Of a DNA stretch of 64,000 nucleotides, positions 42,498-50,717 are shown one piece after another. The position numbers were made by a program, and so were the translations under genes. Within the stretch, counting starts at the first letter, position 1, and every line of letters starts with the position of its first letter. The notes under the pieces are model-generated. The model did no database searches. It worked only from the letters and a program-made list of their open reading frames with translations, and had not been told where the DNA came from. This stretch comes from Butyrivibrio hungatei NK4A153. Its GTDB lineage: Bacteria; Bacillota; Clostridia; Lachnospirales; Lachnospiraceae. The stretch is taken from positions 121,816-185,815 of the forward strand of contig NZ_KE384195.1 in NCBI RefSeq assembly GCF_000424465.1, in the 5' to 3' direction.

Positions 42498-44138
42498 TTA
42501 CCCCTTTCTCTGAATCAGATATGACGGAATTATAAGTAACAACAAAGCTGCAATAAGCAAGAGTTCTCTAATACCCTCAACCGATGTGTCATATTCGGCA
42601 CTATCAAGAATATATCCGAGGTCAACCTGTATTACCTTGCCGTGCTTCTGTATGAAATTCTTGATGACATATATCTCATCCATATAGTCATCCGTAAATC
42701 TCGATAATGTCACACCGTCTTTTTCATATGATGCAAGATGATAATTACCTGAATTATCATCTGTAGGATCTAGATAATCATCGGCCCATCTGTACCACTC
42801 TCTCACCTGTGCAGACTTGAGGTACGCGGTTGTCTCATCTATAACATCAAATAAGTGTTCCTCAGAAAGGTGATACTGGCGAAGATATGCAAATCGACTC
42901 TTCAACTGCTTCATGAACTTCTTATCATTACATATCTGTGTATAAATATCTCGTGTATGGAACGCAAGATCTTCAAGATCCATCTCAACAGTAGGGTTAT
43001 TATTCATCGCCTGGTCATAGTCCCATACAGGTCCGATCTTAAGCTTTTCACCCGAGTTCTTATACATGTATGTTGAATGTTTACCGGCGTCATAGTTTCC
43101 AAAAAACTCATTTATCAGGAAATAATCCGCAAATGACTGTGTATCAATATATTGATCGTATGTTCTGAATATTGAATAATCATCCGAATATATGACTTTT
43201 TCCATTTTTGAAAAATCTTTTTCAATGTACTCTTTGGTCGCATCAGTAAGCTTAGACTGAGACGGATACTTAAGACCGATCCAGTTATCAAATTGCTTAT
43301 TAGTGCCTTCAACTTTTCCTGAAAGTCTGCCATATGTATCAAGCATTACATCCGAAGATGTTTTTCTGTCTCTTCTTACGATATAGCTTGAATACACGTT
43401 TTTGGGCTTATACTTGTCAAGTTTAACTCTTTCATCTCCTCTTGAGATTGTCTCCATAAAAAGATATACGCCCTGATACGTATAAACACCGTTCTTTTCC
43501 ATAAGGACTTCACAGAATCTGCTGTCGGGAGCCATGCTGTTGCCATCAATCTCAGATGCAATCCTGTAAGCAAGATAGTTTCTTATCATGCTCTTATCAG
43601 CCATACTTCCGTTGAGAACCCACTCAGATCCCTTACCCATTCCAAGGATATCTGAATTATTCTCTTCTCCGCCTGCCAAAACGGTCTTTATCTTATACTG
43701 TTTTTTATCGTATCCGATTGAAGAATGTCCCTTCATCTTGATACGTATCTGACTGTTAAATGAAACGGGGGTTGAGAGATTATTGTCTCCTGTTCCGCCG
43801 TCAATTACCTTGATGTTTCCCGTTACATAGGGATCATCACCCGAAAGGATCTCCTGGCCATCTCTGTATTTCTTATACTGAGGCATTTCTTTATCAACTG
43901 AAATTACAACTATCGGAAGGTTTGTATGGAAACCAGCTTTTACTTTATATTCGTTGTTAACATAAAGAAGCGGATCTTCAGTTGATGAATCGGGAGTAAG
44001 CTCTGCATATGTTCCGGAATTTCTTTCCTTCAAGCTTTCATCCGAACTAAAAATGCTCAAAACTCCCATAACCACAATTACAAGAAGAAAAAGGGCAATA
44101 AGAACCTTTCTTTCACTAAAATGAATTTTCTTACGCAT
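42498..44138 (-). CDS. CotH-like kinase-fold protein, membrane anchored
   Basis: 546 aa. An N-terminal membrane anchor (about 12-28) and a C-terminal hydrophobic helix flank an extracytoplasmic CotH domain: MKGHSSIGYDKKQYKIK, WVLNGSMADKSMIRNYLAYR, YQGVYLFMETI and IGPVWDYDQAMNN, the last carrying the metal-binding Asp residues. CotH proteins are kinase-fold enzymes that can phosphorylate secreted proteins. In this operon it may modify cell-surface material; the substrate is unknown. Confidence 0.88.
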   Translation of the reverse strand: MRKKIHFSERKVLIALFLLVIVVMGVLSIFSSDESLKERNSGTYAELTPDSSTEDPLLYVNNEYKVKAGFHTNLPIVVISVDKEMPQYKKYRDGQEILSGDDPYVTGNIKVIDGGTGDNNLSTPVSFNSQIRIKMKGHSSIGYDKKQYKIKTVLAGGEENNSDILGMGKGSEWVLNGSMADKSMIRNYLAYRIASEIDGNSMAPDSRFCEVLMEKNGVYTYQGVYLFMETISRGDERVKLDKYKPKNVYSSYIVRRDRKTSSDVMLDTYGRLSGKVEGTNKQFDNWIGLKYPSQSKLTDATKEYIEKDFSKMEKVIYSDDYSIFRTYDQYIDTQSFADYFLINEFFGNYDAGKHSTYMYKNSGEKLKIGPVWDYDQAMNNNPTVEMDLEDLAFHTRDIYTQICNDKKFMKQLKSRFAYLRQYHLSEEHLFDVIDETTAYLKSAQVREWYRWADDYLDPTDDNSGNYHLASYEKDGVTLSRFTDDYMDEIYVIKNFIQKHGKVIQVDLGYILDSAEYDTSVEGIRELLLIAALLLLIIPSYLIQRKG

Positions 44139-44164
44139 TTAGTAGCCCCATTCACTCTTTATAA

Positions 44165-44851
44165 TTACTGGTTAATCTCTTCGTCCTGTCTTACAAGACT
44201 AACTGACTTGATTCCTACTTTTGCAGAGAAATTAGGAACAAATGAACCGTTAGCCTTCTCACGCTTCTTAAGGATTGTCTCTGAAATTTCATAGATAAGC
44301 TCTGCTACATTCTTATCTTTGTTGACATTCTGAAGCTTCATGACAGCTTTTCCGGCAAAGAAAGATGCAATTTCCTTGTCAAGATCGTCTACCTTGTCAG
44401 CCTCTGCCTTCATAACGATCATAATTCTCTCGTTGTCTCTTACAACACCAAAAAGTACAAGGAATACGAAAATGATGAATGTTCCGATTCCTGCCATGAT
44501 ATAGTCTGATACACCACAAGTAATACCAATTGCTATTGCCCAGAAAATATAAGCTGTGTCTCTGGGATCCTTGATGGCTGTTCTGAAACGAACGATTGAT
44601 AACGCACCAACCATACCAAGTGACAAAGCAATGTTATTGCCGATTACATTCATAACAAGTGTTGTTACAAGTGCAAGCATAACAAGGGATACATTGAATT
44701 TACGACTGTAAACTGCTCCTGAATGAGATACTCTGTATGAGATGTATATCATAAGACTCAAAATACATGCTGCTACAAAGTTAAGAATTACATTCTGAAT
44801 TGATAAACTTCCTGCTTTGTCCAATAGTCCTGTGTAAAGATACTCTTTCAT
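44165..44851 (-). CDS. DUF4956 membrane protein
   Basis: 228 aa. Four membrane segments in the first 135 residues, with SHSGAVYSRKFNVSLV and ALSLGMVGALSIVRFRTAIK followed by DPRDTAYIFWAIAIG, the typical DUF4956 stretch. The rest is a cytoplasmic domain. The family regularly sits beside VTC-domain and CotH genes, as here, and its function is unknown. Confidence 0.85.
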   Translation of the reverse strand: MKEYLYTGLLDKAGSLSIQNVILNFVAACILSLMIYISYRVSHSGAVYSRKFNVSLVMLALVTTLVMNVIGNNIALSLGMVGALSIVRFRTAIKDPRDTAYIFWAIAIGITCGVSDYIMAGIGTFIIFVFLVLFGVVRDNERIMIVMKAEADKVDDLDKEIASFFAGKAVMKLQNVNKDKNVAELIYEISETILKKREKANGSFVPNFSAKVGIKSVSLVRQDEEINQ

Positions 44852-44887
44852 TTTTTTACTCTCTCTTTCTCTTTCTCGTTTTTCCTT

Positions 44888-45574
44888 TTATTTTGCAAAT
44901 GATCTTGAACGACCATATTTACTGTTTGATACTCTGGGCTTGTCTACAATATCAAGTGTTTGCTTAATATATGAGAATAGGAACCCATTGTATTTAACTT
45001 CCATTGTTGTTTCCGAAGGATCGGCAACTCTGTATGACTCAATGTCATCTTTGAAGAACTGTGAAGGATCTTCCAACGCTCTAAGATTCATATCGAACGT
45101 TATTCTTATATCATTGAATTCGTTCATAAAAGCCATTCTGTCATATTCAACGATACACTTAGGAACATATCCCTTCGTATTCATAAAAGTATAAAGTCCG
45201 TGAGCTAAATGCTCAGGTCTCTCCAATAAGAAAGTATAGTCCCCATCTATCATACTCTCCGCCTCTTCGAGACTTAGACTAAGCGATCTTTTTCTCTGGA
45301 AATCGCCCTCTTTAGCTTTAAGCTCAAGCTTAATTATATTGGTCTGGCCGTCGTAGATCCTCATTCTGATCTTCTGTCTCTTATCGAGTCCGTCCAGCTT
45401 CTCCATATAATCGTTATCATGGAATGTATCAAAGTAAAGCGATCTTATTGTATAACCGCCACCATCCCTGTTATGCGGATCGGCGTCCATGATCTTCTCA
45501 AGTTTACTCTTATAAATGTATATCTCATCCGTACCAATGATATACTTTAGTTCTTTTCTACTTACATCAAGCAT
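44888..45574 (-). CDS. VTC-domain protein
   Basis: 228 aa from the ATG at 45574, five bases after GGAGG; a GTG two codons upstream overlaps that site. Features of the VTC/CYTH-like tunnel fold: RKELKYIIG at the start, YTIRSLYFDTFHDNDYMEKL, KIRMRIYD, LELKAKEGDFQRKRS and a C-terminal MEVKYNGFLF. In yeast this domain makes polyphosphate; bacterial single-domain forms are not well characterised. It probably handles a phosphate-rich product or donor in this surface-polymer operon. Confidence 0.88.
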   Translation of the reverse strand: MLDVSRKELKYIIGTDEIYIYKSKLEKIMDADPHNRDGGGYTIRSLYFDTFHDNDYMEKLDGLDKRQKIRMRIYDGQTNIIKLELKAKEGDFQRKRSLSLSLEEAESMIDGDYTFLLERPEHLAHGLYTFMNTKGYVPKCIVEYDRMAFMNEFNDIRITFDMNLRALEDPSQFFKDDIESYRVADPSETTMEVKYNGFLFSYIKQTLDIVDKPRVSNSKYGRSRSFAK

Positions 45575-45576
45575 AT

Positions 45577-46122
45577 TCACCTCCCGTAATATATATCATC
45601 ATAGGTGCGGAACTGAATATCCTCGCTCTTTGAAAATATCTGCATAAGATAGCCAAGAGCCGCAAATACCGCAGCGATGCAAGCATCTACGACCATGTCG
45701 TTATATACGTTCATGTACATAACTCCAAACATCACTCCTGCTCCTATAATTGGTGCAATCACGCGGAAAATCCGCTTCGTTCCTGTTTTCTTGCCGTTAT
45801 TCTTTTCGCGTTTCTTCTTTTCAATCATTGATAACAAGCCCAAGAAAATGCTCATTACGATAAAGACGAAAAAAACAAGCAAGAACATTTTAAGTGTCGG
45901 ACTTGGAACAAGCGGTTCCAATACGATCATTCCTCCGGCCATAAGTCCGGTCGCAATAAGAATAGAAGCAATCACCTTAAAACAACGGTGTCCCCAAAGA
46001 CACATACATATCGAAAACAGTATCGATACGATGATTGCCAGGAAGAGGATCGAATCTTTAGTAAAATAAAGATCATAGTCCACTTTTGGTAATTCAAAAA
46101 TCAGTTTTTCTTTCGTAAACAT
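45577..46122 (-). CDS. Five-segment membrane protein, unknown
   Basis: 181 aa from the ATG at 46122; a TTG two codons earlier is also possible, with GGTGG upstream of both. Five hydrophobic segments, separated by a lysine-rich loop (IEKKKREKNNGKKTGTKR). It is the first gene of the polymer operon and is followed by the VTC gene after 2 bp. No family recognised. Confidence 0.75.
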   Translation of the reverse strand: MFTKEKLIFELPKVDYDLYFTKDSILFLAIIVSILFSICMCLWGHRCFKVIASILIATGLMAGGMIVLEPLVPSPTLKMFLLVFFVFIVMSIFLGLLSMIEKKKREKNNGKKTGTKRIFRVIAPIIGAGVMFGVMYMNVYNDMVVDACIAAVFAALGYLMQIFSKSEDIQFRTYDDIYYGR

Positions 46123-46329
46123 TAACAAATACCACCGTTTTCACAATTTAAACACATTCTTACCACACAACGTTCACAAGTATACATCATTTTTATCCGT
46201 TTTGGTAGACTTTTTTTGAAAAAATTAATTTTTTTATAATTTCTTATTAAGTCAGCCTTTACATCACACCCTTCCTTTCAGGATATATGCGGAACCAATA
46301 ATAATTAAAAAAAAAATTTAATTACTTTG

Positions 46330-46358
46330 TTGACACCCATAATCAATTATGTTATAAC
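46330..46358 (+). promoter_or_regulatory. Promoter of the small lipoprotein gene
   Basis: TTGACA (46330-46335), 17-bp spacer, TATAAC (46353-46358). Confidence 0.78.
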
Positions 46359-46379
46359 TGTACTAACATTACTAGTACA
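46359..46379. promoter_or_regulatory. Dyad at the transcription start, operator candidate
   Basis: TGTACTA (46359-46365), 7-nt spacer, TAGTACA (46373-46379). It covers the expected start site, a usual position for a repressor. Confidence 0.5.
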
Positions 46380-46403
46380 CGATTATTTCGGAGGTTTAAA
46401 TAT

Positions 46404-46715
46404 ATGAATAAAAAATTTTTTGCAATTTTGGTTGCAGTAACATTAGCTTTTTCGCTTATGGCATGTCAGTCGTCGGAAGAATCATCCGAGTCAGGCACAA
46501 ATATAGAGAATACCGCGTCCCCTTCGGATGCCACCCCTTCACTAGATACGGGTTCTTCATTCTCTGTTGGCGATGATTTATCATCACTTTCAGATGCCGC
46601 ATCTACAGGGTCCTCTCTTTCTTCATCATGTGGCATCATTACTGACGCAAAAACGGGGAACATTGGTATTTCAGCTATCCTATCTACCGGCACTGACATT
46701 GCCATAACTTACTAA
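46404..46715 (+). CDS. Small serine-rich lipoprotein, unknown
   Basis: 103 aa. The lipoprotein signal FFAILVAVTLAFSLMAC ends at the cysteine (residue 21). The mature part is almost all Ser, Thr, Asp, Glu and Gly up to about residue 74, then a short hydrophobic stretch. No folded domain is visible. TCGGAGGT precedes the ATG. It may be a spacer-type surface lipoprotein or a decayed gene. Confidence 0.75.
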   Translation: MNKKFFAILVAVTLAFSLMACQSSEESSESGTNIENTASPSDATPSLDTGSSFSVGDDLSSLSDAASTGSSLSSSCGIITDAKTGNIGISAILSTGTDIAITY

Positions 46716-46770
46716 ACAGACGTCTCACTCTAGGGGTGATCAAACGACTCTGTATATATACTTTTAACCA

Positions 46771-46833
46771 CCCATCTTGAGATTATCCCGATCAGGTTAC
46801 CTCCTTCTGCTGATACGATAATCCCAAGATGGG
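46771..46833 (+). ncRNA. Long hairpin with anti-Shine-Dalgarno loop
   Basis: Stem CCCATCTTG-A-GATTATC (46771-46787) pairs with GATAATC-C-CAAGATGGG (46817-46833). An inner ATCAG/CTGAT stem presents the loop GTTACCTCCTTCTG (46796-46809), which contains ACCTCCTT, the sequence of the 16S rRNA 3' end. It lies between two small genes and is not followed by a T-run. Confidence 0.5.
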
Positions 46834-46891
46834 ATATAACCCAAACACATTTCTACGCACTGCGTATTACATATATATTTAGGACAGAACT

Positions 46892-47404
46892 ATGGAGATT
46901 ATGGAAAACAAGAACTATCTAAATGAACTAACATCCAATACAGACATTGATCCGGAATCTCTCGACATTCTTAAAATAGTGATCGTATACGGAACACTCT
47001 TCTGTGTTGGTGCTTACAATATAATCAATGCAATCTCAAATATATTTTTATCACTTCCTTTCGATTTCAGCGTAAAGCCCGGCAATGCAGCAATGACCAA
47101 ATGGGCTGTTTTTGATATAGTTGAGATTCTACTGCACCTTTTAGTCGCAGCTCTATGCTTAATTGCCTTCAAAGCAGTTACAAAAAATGCAAAAAACCTC
47201 GAAACACTGGTCACTGCACCATTTGCTTTTGAATTTTTCGGGTACACGATTAAATCCGTTATGTACAGAGAATTTTTTTGCACAATGTATAAAATGCGTT
47301 GGCAGAACATATTATTTATCATAACAACCCTCGCAATGATCTCTGCCAACCTCATTTATCTAAAGAGAGAAAGCATATATGAAATGATAAAAAAACTTAA
47401 TTGA
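46892..47404 (+). CDS. Four-segment membrane protein, unknown
   Basis: 170 aa. Hydrophobic segments at about 27-53, 70-95, 108-122 and 138-155. AGGACAG lies seven bases before the ATG; an ATG three codons on is an alternative. A terminator follows directly. I do not recognise the family. It may share the promoter of the upstream lipoprotein. Confidence 0.7.
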   Translation: MEIMENKNYLNELTSNTDIDPESLDILKIVIVYGTLFCVGAYNIINAISNIFLSLPFDFSVKPGNAAMTKWAVFDIVEILLHLLVAALCLIAFKAVTKNAKNLETLVTAPFAFEFFGYTIKSVMYREFFCTMYKMRWQNILFIITTLAMISANLIYLKRESIYEMIKKLN

Positions 47405-47420
47405 AAAGTAATAAAAAAAA

Positions 47421-47456
47421 GAAACAGCCCGGATTATTTTCAGTCCGAGCTGTTTC
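47421..47456 (+). terminator. Terminator of the membrane protein gene
   Basis: GAAACAGC-C-CGGA pairs with TCCG-A-GCTGTTTC, followed by TTTT. Confidence 0.8.
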
Positions 47457-47483
47457 TTTTATGTATGCATAATCTTGCCTTGT

Positions 47484-48434
47484 TTAGCCGGATGCTACCA
47501 TGTTATCAGCATTCTGTATAGCCTGAAGACGCACTTCAATAGGAACCGTTCCTTCACCTTCCAAAACTTCTCCTGTCTGAATCGTATTTATCGCCTCTGC
47601 GGTACGCTCAATTTCCCTGCTTTCCGCCTCATCTTCAATTATTTCACGAGTGTTTTCTTTGGCACTTTCAAGCCTTGCTTCCCTTGCCGCGTCTCTCGCT
47701 TCAATCTCGGAATTATACTCAATCTGGGATACATCTCCTCTTAAGTACATCTGCTGAAGCTGAGCATCTGTGTAGCCGGCATAGGCACTTGAGCCCGCCT
47801 GTGCTATCTTTTCCTGATTCTTTCTGTCAACAAGGCCGGGATTGGTCTCTTCAATAGTCTGCCTCTTGGCATTTTCGGCAGCTTCCTTTGCAAGTTTTTC
47901 CCTCTCACCTTTATCGGAAAGGTCTATCTTGCTTCTCTTCTGCTCCTGTTTGGGAGCTTCCTCTGCTTTTACATCAGGCTTAGGAATTTTCGCTTTTTCC
48001 CGCTCCGGTTTAAGCGCTTCCTCAGCTTTTTGTTTAAGCTCCTCAGCACGCGTTGTTTCCTTATCCTGCTTTTTCTCAGGAAGATCGATGTTAGGAACAA
48101 CTTCTTTTTCCCGCCTGTCATTTACTGCTTTATTTGCATCGTAAATGGCTGCGGAATTTTCTTTGTCATCCGCTTTAAGGTCTGACTTATCATTCTTTAC
48201 ACGAACTGTATCACCATCACCGGATTTCGCTATTATAGGTCCATACTCCGATGTTTTAACCTCTTCAGCCTTAGCAAGCGCTTCTTTCGCTATACCTTGC
48301 GCCTTCTCATCGGGATTCCTATTCTGAGTATCAATGCTCTTTGCATCTGCCGTTTTCTGGAGTTCAATACCACGTGTATTTACGGATGAATTATGCGAAT
48401 TAGATATCTGACTATTAATACTTAAATCTGCCAT
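47484..48434 (-). CDS. Charged coiled-coil protein, unknown
   Basis: 316 aa from the ATG at 48434, with GGAGGT upstream; seven more upstream codons are open. The sequence is dominated by Lys, Glu, Ala and Asp with long predicted helices (AEELKQKAEEALKPEREKAK) and no signal peptide or membrane segment. A short motif AYAGYTDAQLQQMYLRGDVS breaks the charge pattern and resembles a small helical module. It could be a cytoplasmic scaffold. I do not recognise a family. Confidence 0.7.
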   Translation of the reverse strand: MADLSINSQISNSHNSSVNTRGIELQKTADAKSIDTQNRNPDEKAQGIAKEALAKAEEVKTSEYGPIIAKSGDGDTVRVKNDKSDLKADDKENSAAIYDANKAVNDRREKEVVPNIDLPEKKQDKETTRAEELKQKAEEALKPEREKAKIPKPDVKAEEAPKQEQKRSKIDLSDKGEREKLAKEAAENAKRQTIEETNPGLVDRKNQEKIAQAGSSAYAGYTDAQLQQMYLRGDVSQIEYNSEIEARDAAREARLESAKENTREIIEDEAESREIERTAEAINTIQTGEVLEGEGTVPIEVRLQAIQNADNMVASG

Positions 48435-48582
48435 AGTACCTCCTTCACTTTGCACCGGTACATCACCTCAAATAACCGTGCAAAGATTTCATCCTGTTTT
48501 GCAACCTCATTGTACTTCACTCTGACGAAAATAGAAAGATATATTCACGATATTTAATAGCCTTTTTATAAAATTTTTGATT

Positions 48583-48641
48583 GCATCCATAGCGGAGCGT
48601 TTTTTTATTTGATAGGAATTTCCTCGTATCAAATAAAAAAA
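48583..48641. repeat. Second copy of the GCATCCATAGCGGAGCG hairpin module
   Basis: GCATCCATAGCGGAGCGTTT at 48583, then a perfect 15-bp stem TTTTTTTATTTGATA/TATCAAATAAAAAAA (48600-48614 with 48627-48641). The same order occurs at 27254-27312. Confidence 0.7.
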
Positions 48642-48671
48642 GACCGTAACACTATATTTAGTGCTACAGCC
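48642..48671 (-). terminator. Terminator of the GH3-like gene
   Basis: Minus strand GGCTGTAGCACTA and TAGTGTTACGGTC pair over 13 bases with GU wobbles, followed by TTTTTTT. Confidence 0.82.
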
Positions 48672-48686
48672 TTTGATTGGTCCACA

Positions 48687-50015
48687 TTACTGGGCATCAT
48701 CTTTTTTATCCATGATCATATCAACTCGGCCCGCATACTTGACCTTATAGATCCTTCTAAGTGACTCGTTGATCCTGTCTTCAGATATAGTTCCGGCCTC
48801 GACAGCCTTCTTAACGCCTTCATATGCCTTTTTAAAATCTTCGGGAAGATAAATCATATCGGCACCTGCTTTAATTGCCGCAACTGCCGCTTCATCTGCA
48901 GAATAGAACTTTGTTATCGCAGATGTATTAAGTGCATCCGTTAGTATGATACCGTCAAATCCAAGGTGATTACGAAGCTGGTCTGTAACCATCTTCTCAG
49001 AAAGGCATGCAGGTGTATCATCTCCGTCTACGTTAGGATAAGATGCTCCCGTAACCATGATCGCATTTACAGAATCGTTCTTTACAGCTTCCTCAAATAC
49101 CTTATACTCAGAAGATTCAAGATCGGTCACACTCTTCTCCACTTCAGTCTTTCCACGTGACGTATCAGCCTTAGCAGGGAACGCGTTAAGGCATGAAGTC
49201 ATTCCTGCGTCTTTAAGCCCCGATGAAAAAGATACTGCAATATCCTTAACCTTATTAAAGTCCTTTTCTTCTTTATCACTGCTTGATGAATCAAGCACAG
49301 GAGAAATATTGAAGTTAAATCCATACTTATACATGGCACTTCCGATTGCTTTCGCATTATCGCGTGCAGAATCGGAATCAGTAACATCTGTTACGCCATC
49401 AATTCCGAGATTTGAAGAGATTGCTCCGTTCTTACTTCCATCTTCAGCAACCAAAGTAAACACAGGATACTTACTCATAGAAGAAGTAGTATCCAGCATT
49501 TCTGTTATCTGCTCTTCATTTTTGATATTTTTTGAAAAATAAGCCATTCCGCCAACGGCATAATTCATAAGAGCTTCCTGTGTTCCGCTCCCTGCCTTGA
49601 CGGCTGTAGACACTCCCGTAAGCTGTTCGGGAGTAACGATAAAGAGTCCCGCAACCCTATCTTCCAAACTCATCCCCTCGATAATCGTATCAATACTGTC
49701 ATCAAGAAGATCATCATACGACATCTCCTGCGTCTGCGCCGTGTCTCCTCCAAATGCCTCAGGGCTTTCGATAACCACTCCCTCCGAGCTCATTTCGGCA
49801 GCCGCAACAAGATCTCCTCCTCCGTTTGGTTTAACAAACTTAAATACTCTATTTAGGGAATATACCGTTATGAAAACCAGGGCAGTTGTAACTGCCATTA
49901 CTCCTGCCAAAATTAAATAAGCAATCCTCTGGTTTCGCCTTCTTCTCTGTCTCCTCTCAAGTCTTCTTTGATCTAAAACTTGCTCATCCATTTCACTCAT
50001 ATCCCCATTATTCAT
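48687..50015 (-). CDS. GH3 (NagZ-like) protein with broken active-site loop
   Basis: 442 aa. A basic cytoplasmic N-terminus and one membrane segment (AYLILAGVMAVTTALVFITV) anchor an outward GH3 domain. The overall pattern follows NagZ: MSLEDRVAGLF, GGMAYFSKNI, NFNISPVLD, and LGFDGIILTDALNTSAI with the Asp nucleophile near residue 360. The KHFPGHGDT loop that carries the acid/base His-Asp pair reads LNAFPAKADTSRG (near 277), so normal hydrolysis is doubtful. It might bind peptidoglycan fragments instead. Confidence 0.85.
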   Translation of the reverse strand: MNNGDMSEMDEQVLDQRRLERRQRRRRNQRIAYLILAGVMAVTTALVFITVYSLNRVFKFVKPNGGGDLVAAAEMSSEGVVIESPEAFGGDTAQTQEMSYDDLLDDSIDTIIEGMSLEDRVAGLFIVTPEQLTGVSTAVKAGSGTQEALMNYAVGGMAYFSKNIKNEEQITEMLDTTSSMSKYPVFTLVAEDGSKNGAISSNLGIDGVTDVTDSDSARDNAKAIGSAMYKYGFNFNISPVLDSSSSDKEEKDFNKVKDIAVSFSSGLKDAGMTSCLNAFPAKADTSRGKTEVEKSVTDLESSEYKVFEEAVKNDSVNAIMVTGASYPNVDGDDTPACLSEKMVTDQLRNHLGFDGIILTDALNTSAITKFYSADEAAVAAIKAGADMIYLPEDFKKAYEGVKKAVEAGTISEDRINESLRRIYKVKYAGRVDMIMDKKDDAQ

Positions 50016-50058
50016 TTATTCTTCCCCATTATTTTAACACATAAATATGCATAATCAA

Positions 50059-50094
50059 AGGGCAGAAGCTTCATCTTTTACATGCTTCTGCCCT
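50059..50094 (-). terminator. Stem-loop ending the small transcript upstream of the GH3-like gene
   Basis: AGGGCAGAAGC/GCTTCTGCCCT, 11-bp perfect stem, then TTTGATT on the minus strand. It overlaps the stop codon of the 46-aa ORF. Confidence 0.7.
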
Positions 50095-50233
50095 ATACCG
50101 AGTACCCTTCTGAACTAAAATTCTCCATGTCCAATGGACCGTCCTCCAATTTCCCAGCTACAATCTTTCCATTCATTTTCGCATTCAGATGCTGTGGTTG
50201 CAAGATATTGATATTGTCATAACCACTAATCAT
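50093..50233 (-). CDS. Small ORF of 46 aa, unknown
   Basis: Encodes MISGYDNINILQPQHLNAKM and 26 more residues, ending SSEGYSV. It lies between a perfect promoter about 210 bp upstream and the stem-loop at its stop. No clear Shine-Dalgarno is present (CTTCCGGTAC before the ATG). It may be a leader-encoded peptide, a gene remnant, or chance. Confidence 0.3.
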   Translation of the reverse strand: MISGYDNINILQPQHLNAKMNGKIVAGKLEDGPLDMENFSSEGYSV

Positions 50234-50440
50234 GTACCGGAAGAGCTGAACTTAAAATAAATCCTAAACAATACCTAATTACTTAGTTCAAAATATTTTG
50301 GTGGTCTGTACCATCCTTTCCCTGAATATTTTAATTACCTATCCCTTTGGACCGTACCTCCTATTCTTTCTCCCTGCTCTTTCCATCTAAAGAACTCTCA
50401 GGAGAAGTATTCTTTATATTAATTCCCTTTTCTTTATCTG
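50234..50440 (-). promoter_or_regulatory. Leader region with possible RNA structure
   Basis: About 200 nt of transcribed leader. TTCTCCTG and CAGGGAGAA can pair around GAGAGTTCTTTAGATGGAAA, and GGTC/GACC further on. AAAGGATGGTACAGACC faintly resembles a T-box core but lacks ACCGCG. I cannot assign a class. Confidence 0.3.
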
Positions 50441-50445
50441 CCTTT

Positions 50446-50474
50446 ATTATATTTATAAGCCTTTAATTTGTCAA
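50446..50474 (-). promoter_or_regulatory. Perfect consensus sigma-A promoter
   Basis: TTGACA (50469-50474), 17-bp spacer, TATAAT (50446-50451) on the minus strand. This is the best promoter match in the window. Confidence 0.88.
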
Positions 50475-50626
50475 GACATTTTATATTTTTTCTTTATTTA
50501 TTTTGATATTTTATTTATAATTGTAAAATATTCTGTGTATATTCTAAATTGTATGTACATTACAAACAATTATGCATATTCATTTCCGGACAAAAAAGTC
50601 CCAGTAACAAAGCTGATTATAAAAGA

Positions 50627-50662
50627 AAAAATTGTCACACATTTAAAATGCGGACAATTTTT
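50627..50662 (-). terminator. Terminator of the type VII operon
   Basis: AAAAATTGTC (50627-50636) pairs with GACAATTTTT (50653-50662), with an inner CATTT/AAATG pair and a T-rich tail on the minus strand, about 55 bp after the essC stop. Confidence 0.8.
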
Positions 50663-50717
50663 CCATAAAATAATTTACGATATTTTATTTTGTTTTTTGA
50701 CAATATGGCCAAAAACT

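Larger units (their letters stand above)
46123..46403. other. Divergent AT-rich intergenic region
   Basis: Separates the leftward polymer operon from a rightward lipoprotein gene. A rightward promoter and a dyad lie at 46330-46379. For the leftward operon only a TATACT-like box near 46187 is visible, without a convincing -35. Confidence 0.5.

Noticed and set aside
46404..46715. WXG100 or secreted toxin gene
   Set aside because: The protein is a lipoprotein with a low-complexity Ser-rich body and no helical hairpin.
47484..48434. Type VII effector
   Set aside because: The charged helical protein lies near the secretion locus but has no LXG/WXG pattern and is separated by a terminator and the GH3-like gene; no support for secretion.
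50234..50440. T-box riboswitch
   Set aside because: The segment AAAGGATGGTACAGACC lacks the ACCGCG of the T-box core and no matching terminator/antiterminator pair or aminoacyl gene follows.
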